From JAFAVZ01 sp036009105 (GTDB lineage Bacteria; Acidobacteriota; Thermoanaerobaculia; Gp7-AA8): DNA of 11,881 nucleotides. The translations under genes were made by a program, and so were the position numbers. The stretch spans positions 1-11,881 of the forward strand of contig DASYMJ010000186.1 in assembly GCA_036009105.1 (NCBI GenBank), written 5' to 3'. The stretch's first letter is position 1. The number at the start of each line of letters is the position of its first letter. The notes beneath the pieces are model-generated. The model worked only from the letters and a program-made list of their open reading frames with translations. It had not been told where the DNA came from and did no database searches. This document shows, one piece after another, positions 1 through 4,881 of this stretch.

Positions 1-125
1 TCAGTCCGACAACAGCCGTTCAGGATTTAGATTTTTATCCGGAAGTTCACCGGGCGCGTCTTTTCGTGCTAGAGTTCAGACGGGTCTACAAAACCATAAA
101 TCCTGAACGGCTGTTGTCGGACTGA
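1..125. repeat. Perfect 29-bp inverted repeat with 67-bp spacer, upstream of the sigma factor gene
   Basis: Bases 1-29 are the exact reverse complement of bases 97-125. The arms start with TCAGTCCGACAACAG on the left and end with CTGTTGTCGGACTGA on the right. The match stops inward at 30/96 (G against A), and 67 bases lie between the arms. The spacer contains two copies of AGTTCA (44-49 and 73-78), each followed by a GGG-containing stretch. The right arm ends 17 bases before the GTG start at 143, so the ribosome site stays outside the stem. A 125-bp unit with perfect terminal repeats and no ORF fits a small non-autonomous (MITE-like) element. A transcribed hairpin or an operator is also possible. 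Because the left arm begins at the very first base, the repeat may extend beyond the window, or may be a palindromic contig-end artefact. Confidence 0.85.
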
Positions 126-127
126 GC

Positions 128-133
128 GAGGGA
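128..133 (+). promoter_or_regulatory. Shine-Dalgarno sequence for the sigma factor gene
   Basis: GAGGGA lies 9 bases before the GTG at 143 and directly after the right arm of the inverted repeat. It is the reason for choosing this GTG, since no in-frame ATG occurs before the sigma-2 region. Confidence 0.5.
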
Positions 134-142
134 ACTGCCGCC

Positions 143-763
143 GTGCTCGAACATAACGCGCTCGAAGTATCGCCGTCTCCTGCTGAACCGAAGGATGGCA
201 CCGCGAGGACGCCGGCCGAAACCGCGCCTGCCCCGAAGCCGGCCGCCGCCCCGGCCGCGCATCCCATCCCCGCCGACGACATCGAGCAGCTCTACATCCA
301 GCATCGCACTCTCCTTCTCTATGTGGCCTGCCGCAAGTTCCGCATCCCCGACTGCGACGCGGAGAGCCTGATCCAGGAGGTCTTCCTCTCCTTCCTGCAG
401 ACGGGCACCAAGATCGAGAACATCCGGGCCTGGCTGGTCGCCGCCATCTGCAACGCGAGCCGCCACTACTGGCGCGCCCAGGGCCGCACCGAGTCGCTCC
501 CCGACGATTACTCCGAGCAGTCCGATCCCAGCTCGCACGGCTTGGCCGAGCAGTTCGCCATGCAGATGACGATGCAGAAGGTCCTCGGATACCTCCAGCC
601 CCGCTGCCGCGAGACGCTCCGCCTGCACTACTTCGAGGGCCGCTCGGCCGTCGATGTGGCGAAGGAGCTGGAGACGACGAACCGCTACGCCGAAAAGCTC
701 ATCCACAACTGCCTGAGGAGAGCGCGCGAGATCTACAACAGCATCACGGCGGTGCGCTCATGA
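143..763 (+). CDS. ECF-type RNA polymerase sigma-70 family factor
   Basis: A 206-aa protein with two separated sigma regions. Residues about 46-113 match sigma region 2, with a DAESLIQEVFLSFL helix like the core-binding region 2.2, then an AWLVAAICNASRHYWR stretch. Residues about 143-197 match region 4, with LQPRCRETLRLHYFEGRS followed by the helix-turn-helix and the closing NCLRRAREI helix. Region 3 is absent, as expected for ECF factors. Residues 1-45 are a low-complexity Ala/Pro extension that most ECF factors lack. The GTG start is supported by GAGGGA at 128-133; the next in-frame Met is inside the sigma domains. The gene overlaps the zinc-finger/TPR gene by ATGA (760-763), which suggests translational coupling and a sigma/anti-sigma pair. 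ECF factors commonly activate their own operon, but the target promoter cannot be told here. The family is clear; the regulon is unknown. Confidence 0.9.
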   Translation: MLEHNALEVSPSPAEPKDGTARTPAETAPAPKPAAAPAAHPIPADDIEQLYIQHRTLLLYVACRKFRIPDCDAESLIQEVFLSFLQTGTKIENIRAWLVAAICNASRHYWRAQGRTESLPDDYSEQSDPSSHGLAEQFAMQMTMQKVLGYLQPRCRETLRLHYFEGRSAVDVAKELETTNRYAEKLIHNCLRRAREIYNSITAVRS

Positions 764-2094
764 TCACCGAGCGTCACTACGACGACGCGGCGCTCATCTA
801 CCTGATGGAGTCCGGTCTCCCGGACGACCCGCACGTGGCGGTCTGCCACCAGTGCTCCGAATCGCTCGCCGCCTACCGCGCCATCCGCGAGGTCCTGGGC
901 GAGGAAGCGGTGTGGGATCTGCGCGAGCTGAACGACGAGCCGGTCCCGCAGACGATCGCCACCCTCCGCGCCTTCGCTAGCGACATGGCCAGCGAGGACG
1001 CCGAGGCGGACGCCATCCTGGCCCGTCTGTTGGCCGGTCCCCGCGAGTCCTGGCTCCCCCGCCTCGCCCAACACCCCGAGTGGCGGACGGCTGGCGTGGT
1101 TCGCCGCCTCATCGCCGCCACCGACCACGCCCTCGACACCATGCCCCCCGACGCGGTGGAGATCACCGCCCTCGCCACCGACATCGCCGACCACCTCCCC
1201 GCCACGACGTACCCCTCGGAAACGGTGCTCAAGCTGCGTGGGGCGGCTTGGCGGGAGCGGGGGTATGCGCTGTACTACGTGGGGCGATATCAGCAGGCGA
1301 CCGCTGCCATCTCGCGGTCTGAGCGTGCCTTCGCCGAAACCACAGTCGATGCGTACGACATCGCTCGTGCAAAACTCGTTCGCGCGCGCATCTACCGCAT
1401 GGTGGATGCTACGTCAGACGCCTTGATGCTTTCGCGGTCTTCGAAAGTAACTTTTGGTTCTTTCGGCGACGTAAAGAAGCAGAGCGTCGCGCGTGAGACC
1501 GAGGCGATGGTGCTGTACAAGAGCGGTGATATTCGAGGCGCTGCTCGCATATGGCATGAGGTGGAGAGAAGTCTTCCCGCCGACGAGTTACACACGCGTG
1601 GGATGCTTCTCCAGAACCTGGGTCATGCATATCGTGAGGTTGGCGACTTTGCGTCCGCTCAACATCATTTCGAGCTGGCTGCTGACGTCTTCAATTTGTT
1701 AGGAGTCGTTCCAAACACCCTGCGCGCTCAGTGGCATGTCTCGAAGATGTTGACAACCCGCGGTGAACACGGGAAGGCAGCTCAGTCTCTTTTCGTGCTT
1801 CGCGAGAAATTCGCCGCTCTCGAGATGCAGGCTGAAGTCGCTTCCATATCGCTCGACCTCGCGGAGATTTGCCTGCTGCTTCATCGTTATGATGAGGTCC
1901 GTGCCCTGTGTCACGACGTGTCGCGGTGGCTGGCGGCAGAGTGCATCTCACATACCCCTGAAGGGCTCACAGCGCTGGCATATCTGCAGGAAGCCTCAGC
2001 GGCAGGCGCAGAGGCAACGGTTGTTCACGAAATTCGGCGTCTGGTGCGCACCGTACCGAAAGAACGATTCGTCTTCCTCCCTCCTCCGGACTAG
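760..2094 (+). CDS. Zinc-finger (ZAS-type) anti-sigma-like protein with C-terminal TPR-like repeats
   Basis: A 444-aa protein. Residues H25, C29 and C32 form the H-x3-C-x2-C signature of zinc-binding anti-sigma (ZAS, zf-HC2) domains. Residues about 40-155 are a helical linker. From about residue 160 come roughly six TPR-like helical pairs, near 160-194, 200-227, 243-272, 281-314, 321-354 and 358-390, with hallmarks such as GYALYYVGRYQQA and GHAYREVGDFASA. No hydrophobic segment long enough to cross a membrane is visible, so it should be cytoplasmic, unlike most membrane-anchored ECF anti-sigmas. The start ATG overlaps the sigma stop. The likely role is to bind and control the sigma factor, with the TPR part sensing a peptide or protein; that is inference. 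GC drops sharply within the gene, from 46/60 at 1021-1080 to 31/60 at 1441-1500, so the TPR half may have a separate origin. Confidence 0.8.
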   Translation: MITERHYDDAALIYLMESGLPDDPHVAVCHQCSESLAAYRAIREVLGEEAVWDLRELNDEPVPQTIATLRAFASDMASEDAEADAILARLLAGPRESWLPRLAQHPEWRTAGVVRRLIAATDHALDTMPPDAVEITALATDIADHLPATTYPSETVLKLRGAAWRERGYALYYVGRYQQATAAISRSERAFAETTVDAYDIARAKLVRARIYRMVDATSDALMLSRSSKVTFGSFGDVKKQSVARETEAMVLYKSGDIRGAARIWHEVERSLPADELHTRGMLLQNLGHAYREVGDFASAQHHFELAADVFNLLGVVPNTLRAQWHVSKMLTTRGEHGKAAQSLFVLREKFAALEMQAEVASISLDLAEICLLLHRYDEVRALCHDVSRWLAAECISHTPEGLTALAYLQEASAAGAEATVVHEIRRLVRTVPKERFVFLPPPD

Positions 2095-2114
2095 GAAAGT
2101 CGGATATCCCCTCT

Positions 2115-2139
2115 CCCTAACCCTGAATCTCGGGTAGGG
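2115..2139 (+). terminator. Hairpin between the TPR gene and the small secreted protein gene
   Basis: CCCTAACCC (2115-2123) pairs with GGGTAGGG (2132-2139), giving eight pairs with one bulged A and an 8-base loop. It begins 20 bases after the TPR stop. No T-run follows, so it is weak as an intrinsic terminator and could instead be an attenuating or RNA-stabilising hairpin. A smaller GAGGG/CCCTC palindrome follows at 2169-2181. Confidence 0.4.
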
Positions 2140-2215
2140 ATTCGTCCGTCCAAGTCACTCCTAGTTGCGAGGGGCGCCCTCCAAAAACAACCAGCGGTCA
2201 GATAGGCCGTGAACG

Positions 2216-2221
2216 AGGAGG
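2216..2221 (+). promoter_or_regulatory. Strong Shine-Dalgarno sequence deciding the start of the small secreted protein
   Basis: AGGAGG lies 6 bases before the ATG at 2228. An in-frame GTG at 2222 directly abuts this site and would leave no spacing, so ATG 2228 is the better start. A full-consensus site supports real translation of this short gene. Confidence 0.7.
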
Positions 2222-2227
2222 GTGTAT

Positions 2228-2416
2228 ATGCGTTATTTCCGTCGTATTACTTTGGTGCTCAGCTTTTCCCTGGTCCTTATCGCCGGAGCTGTTCAAGCAA
2301 ACCCGAGAACGCGCGAGGCTGAGCCCGTCAATAAGACAATCAGCAGGATCATCGATTACGTGCGGCGCCTGATCATGCCATCGCCGCATGACGAGATCAC
2401 CGGCACCAAGCCCTGA
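2228..2416 (+). CDS. Small secreted protein or propeptide of unknown function (62 aa)
   Basis: I do not recognise a family. The 62-aa product has a textbook Sec signal: a basic start (MRYFRR), a hydrophobic core over residues 7-21, and a V-Q-A cleavage site after A24. The mature part would be 38 residues with a net charge of about +2. It carries a probable amphipathic helix at about 34-50 (VNKTISRIIDYVRRLIM) and a polar tail ending in TGTKP. There are no cysteines, so it is neither a lipoprotein nor disulfide-bonded. An AGGAGG at 2216-2221 argues for real expression. It lies 133 bases after the zinc-finger/TPR gene on the same strand and shares its low GC (26/60 at 2221-2280). It could be an exported signal peptide read by the TPR protein, a target of the sigma factor, or an unrelated small periplasmic protein. 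The ORF and signal are well supported; the function is open. Confidence 0.7.
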   Translation: MRYFRRITLVLSFSLVLIAGAVQANPRTREAEPVNKTISRIIDYVRRLIMPSPHDEITGTKP

Positions 2417-2417
2417 A

Positions 2418-2440
2418 GGCGGCCCGAAACCGTAGCCGCC
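2418..2440 (+). terminator. Weak GC hairpin after the small secreted protein gene
   Basis: GGCGGC (2418-2423) pairs with GCCGCC (2435-2440) across an 11-base loop. It starts one base after the TGA at 2414-2416 and is followed by TCCTCTC rather than a clean T-run. Possible weak terminator. Confidence 0.35.
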
Positions 2441-2448
2441 TCCTCTCG

Positions 2449-2454
2449 TACAAT
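2449..2454 (+). promoter_or_regulatory. Candidate -10 box for the ABC transporter operon
   Basis: TACAAT, one mismatch from the TATAAT consensus, stands 37 bases before the ATG at 2492 in an otherwise GC-rich stretch. I see no convincing -35 box at the usual spacing (2426-2431 is GAAACC), so this is only a candidate. Confidence 0.35.
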
Positions 2455-2491
2455 ACGCGGCACTTCACCTTTCCGAGGAGAGCGTCCGTGT

Positions 2492-3412
2492 ATGTCCGAC
2501 ATTCTGGCGGTTCGTGATGTTGTCAAGACGTTCGGCGCGGTGAGGGCCGTGGACGGGGTCTCGTTCACGGTCCGCCGCGGCACCATCACCGGACTGCTCG
2601 GCCGGAACGGCGCCGGCAAAACCACCACCATCCGCATGATCACCGGCATCTTCCTGCCGGACAGCGGCTCCATCGACTGGGCCGGCGAGGTCGTCGGCCG
2701 CGAGCCGATGGACCGCATCGGCTACCTGCCCGAGGAGCGCGGCCTGTACAAGCAGATGCGCATCATCGAGCTGCTCCTCTTCCTGGCCGAGATCAAAGGC
2801 CGCAAAGGCCCCCAGGTGCGCAAAGACATCGACCGCTGGCTGGACCGCTTCGAGCTCACCGAGAAGCGCAACGGCAAGGTGGAAGAGCTCTCCAAGGGCA
2901 ACCAGCAGAAGGTCCAGCTCATCGGCACGCTGCTGCACGACCCGGAGCTCATCATCCTCGACGAGCCGCAGTCGGGCCTCGATCCGGTGAACATGGTGCT
3001 GGTGCGCAACCTCCTCAGCGAGTTGAAGGAGGAAGGGCGCACCATCCTCCTCTCCACCCACATGATGGCCGAGGCGGAGAAGATGGCGGATGACATCGTG
3101 CTCATCCACCGCGGGCAGGTCGTGCTGGCCGGCGACCTGGAGCAAGTCAAGGGCTCCTTCGGCAAGAACACCCTGCACATCGACTTCGACGGCGACGGCG
3201 GTTTCCTCAATGACCTGCCGGACGTGAAGCGAGCCAGCATCGTCAACAACGCGGCCGAAATATCCCTGCACGACGGCGCCGATCCGCAACGCATCCTCGA
3301 AGCGTGCATGCCTCGCCTTCGGATCAGAAAGTTCGAGATCGCATCGCCGTCGCTGGAGGAGATCTTCATCGAGAAGGTGGGCGATGACACGCTGACGGAG
3401 GTGACGCAGTGA
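2492..3412 (+). CDS. ABC transporter ATP-binding protein (NatA/YhaQ-like)
   Basis: A 306-aa ATPase that would power the permease encoded directly after it. Visible motifs in order: Walker A GRNGAGKT (37-44), LPEERGLY in the Q-loop position (79-86, with no glutamine), a divergent signature LSKGNQQK (133-140), Walker B LIILDEP (153-159) with catalytic E158, D-loop SGLD (161-164), and switch histidine H190 in LLSTHMM. The LPEERGLY and LSKGNQQK variants are typical of the NatA/YhaQ branch of ABC-2 exporters rather than signs of inactivity. Residues about 205-292 form the C-terminal extension usual in this branch (DUF4162-like). The ATG at 2492 is preceded by GAGGAG at 2475-2480, 11 bases away. 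The stop overlaps the permease start (GTGA, 3409-3412), so the two are co-translated. The substrate cannot be read from sequence. Confidence 0.93.
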   Translation: MSDILAVRDVVKTFGAVRAVDGVSFTVRRGTITGLLGRNGAGKTTTIRMITGIFLPDSGSIDWAGEVVGREPMDRIGYLPEERGLYKQMRIIELLLFLAEIKGRKGPQVRKDIDRWLDRFELTEKRNGKVEELSKGNQQKVQLIGTLLHDPELIILDEPQSGLDPVNMVLVRNLLSELKEEGRTILLSTHMMAEAEKMADDIVLIHRGQVVLAGDLEQVKGSFGKNTLHIDFDGDGGFLNDLPDVKRASIVNNAAEISLHDGADPQRILEACMPRLRIRKFEIASPSLEEIFIEKVGDDTLTEVTQ

Positions 3413-4734
3413 ACAAGATGCTGGCCGTGATCCGGCGCGAGTACCTGCAGGCCGTGCGGAAGAAGATGTTCATCGTCATGACCTTCCTCTTTCCCATCCT
3501 GATGGCGGGAGCATTCACCCTGCCCAGCCTCATGATGGCCAAGAGCCTGAGCGGCCGGCGCATCGCCGTGGTCGACGGCACCGGCCGCCTGCGCGAGGCC
3601 TTCACGCACGCGAACGAGGAAGCGCCGAAGCCGCGCAAGCCGGAAGACGCGCTCAAGCAGAACCGCGACATGCCCACACCGATCGACGTCGACTACCTGG
3701 ACGGCCGCGGCAGCGCCGACCTCGACGCGCAGGCCAAGCCGTACCTGGACCGGATGGCCTCGCAGGACAAGAAGAACCGGCTGGACGGCGTTCTGGTCGT
3801 GCCGAAGGACACCCTGACGGCGACCGAGGGGCACATGAAGTACTACAGCCGCTCGGCGACGGATTTCATCGCCCAGGAGCGGCTCTCCTCCATCGCCAAC
3901 CGGGCCATCCAGAAAGACCGGCTGACCACCCGCGGCCTCTCCGCGGACGAGATCGAGAGGCTGACCGCGCGCGTCGCGATCGATCCGGTGCAGCTCTCCA
4001 AGACCGGCGAGCAGAAGAGCGGCGGCATCGCCAACTTCATCGTCGGCTTCATCCTCGCCGCGCTCGTGCTCATCCCCTCCTTTGTCTATGGGCTGGAGAT
4101 CATGCGCGGCATCATCCAGGAGAAGACCGACCGGGTAGTGGAAGTGCTGATCTCCTCCATGACGCCGGCCCAGCTCCTGATCGGCAAGATCCTCGGCGTC
4201 GCTCTGGTGGGGCTGACCCAGGTCGGGGTGTGGCTCCTGATGCTGGCCATCATCGCCGGCTACGGCACGGCCATGGCCATGGCCGCCACCGGCGTGAACA
4301 TCCTCGGCCTGCTCCACGCCTCCACGTTCATCTACTTCGTGATCTTCTTCCTGCTCGCCTACCTGACCTACGTCTGCGTCTACGCCATCGCCGGCGCGAT
4401 CTGCAATTCCGAAAAAGAAGCGCAGCAGCTCATCGCCCCGATCTCCATGCTGATGATGATCCCCTGGTTCCTCATGGCGGCGATCATCACCAATCCGGAG
4501 TCATCGATCGCGGTCGGCTTCTCGCTCAGCCCCGTCTTCGGTCCGCTGACCATGTTCGTCCGCACGCTCGTCTCCGAGCCGCCGGCGTGGCACGTCGCGC
4601 TGTCCATCGCGGTCTCCATCGCCACCATCTGCTGCTTCTTCTGGGTGACGGCCAAGATCTTCCGCGTGGGCATCCTTTCTTATGGCAAGCGGCCGACGCT
4701 GCCCGAGTTGTGGCGGTGGCTCAAGGTGGCCTGA
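3409..4734 (+). CDS. ABC-2 family permease (NatB-like)
   Basis: A 441-aa membrane subunit partnering the preceding ATPase. One membrane segment lies near the start (about 21-44). A long soluble, probably extracytoplasmic domain follows (about 45-207). Five further segments come at about 209-231, 258-293, 305-332, 341-361 and 394-419. The cytoplasmic stretch EKTDRVVEVLISSM at 238-251, followed by LLIGKILG, is the hallmark coupling region of ABC-2 permeases of the NatB/YhaP type. The GTG at 3409 is preferred over ATG 3418 because a strong GGAGGTGA (3397-3404) sits just before it. The pair is likely to export sodium, a lipid or another small compound, but I cannot say which. Length and layout are normal for the family. 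Confidence 0.92.
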   Translation: MNKMLAVIRREYLQAVRKKMFIVMTFLFPILMAGAFTLPSLMMAKSLSGRRIAVVDGTGRLREAFTHANEEAPKPRKPEDALKQNRDMPTPIDVDYLDGRGSADLDAQAKPYLDRMASQDKKNRLDGVLVVPKDTLTATEGHMKYYSRSATDFIAQERLSSIANRAIQKDRLTTRGLSADEIERLTARVAIDPVQLSKTGEQKSGGIANFIVGFILAALVLIPSFVYGLEIMRGIIQEKTDRVVEVLISSMTPAQLLIGKILGVALVGLTQVGVWLLMLAIIAGYGTAMAMAATGVNILGLLHASTFIYFVIFFLLAYLTYVCVYAIAGAICNSEKEAQQLIAPISMLMMIPWFLMAAIITNPESSIAVGFSLSPVFGPLTMFVRTLVSEPPAWHVALSIAVSIATICCFFWVTAKIFRVGILSYGKRPTLPELWRWLKVA

Positions 4735-4753
4735 GCGAGGGATCAGCTCAGGC

Positions 4754-4825
4754 CATCCTGAGCGGAGTCGAAGGATCTCCTCGCAAGCGCCGGGGGATCC
4801 TTCGCCCTCTGCGGGGCTCAGGATG
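4754..4825. repeat. REP-like extragenic imperfect palindrome
   Basis: CATCCTGAG (4754-4762) pairs with CTCAGGATG (4817-4825). CGAAGGATC (4769-4777) pairs with GATCCTTCG (4796-4804). The segments between the paired blocks differ in length and a GC-rich loop separates the halves. The arms resemble the CATCCTGAGCGGAGTCGAAG-type extragenic palindrome that I recall as common in many environmental high-GC bacteria. It fills most of the 147-bp gap between the ABC permease and the acyl-CoA synthetase, and the folded transcript could end or stabilise the upstream mRNA. Confidence 0.65.
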
Positions 4826-4839
4826 ACACGGCCCTGCGC

Positions 4840-4845
4840 TAAGAT
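4840..4845 (+). promoter_or_regulatory. Candidate -10 box for the fatty-acid gene pair
   Basis: TAAGAT stands 36 bases before the ATG at 4882, just after the palindromic repeat. No clear -35 element is seen. The gap and repeat before it suggest a transcription unit separate from the ABC genes. Confidence 0.3.
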
Positions 4846-4881
4846 GCGCCCTCAGCCCGGACGCAAAGAGCAGGGGGTTCC

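Noticed and set aside
1..125. End of an insertion sequence with its transposase
   Set aside because: No transposase-like ORF lies inside or next to the repeat in this window; at most a non-autonomous element can be proposed.
122..133. 12-base string CTGAGCGAGGGA shared with 4731-4742
   Set aside because: Too short to be meaningful in GC-rich DNA of this length. The flanks do not match, and one copy spans a stop codon while the other follows the inverted repeat.
2161..2206. Promoter with TTGCGA (2165-2170) as -35 for the peptide gene
   Set aside because: No -10-like hexamer occurs 16-19 bases downstream (2188-2193 is CAACCA).
2222..2416. GTG at 2222 as start of the small secreted protein (64 aa)
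   Set aside because: The AGGAGG at 2216-2221 directly abuts this GTG, leaving no spacing. ATG 2228 has 6 bases of spacing and a normal signal-peptide start.
760..2416. Toxin-antitoxin module made of the TPR protein and the small protein
   Set aside because: The small protein has a cleavable signal peptide and lies downstream with a 133-bp gap. No toxin fold or antitoxin DNA-binding motif is visible.
2722..4317. Open frame on the - strand (531 codons) over the ABC transporter genes
   Set aside because: Both ABC genes are complete with conserved motifs; the antisense product shows none.
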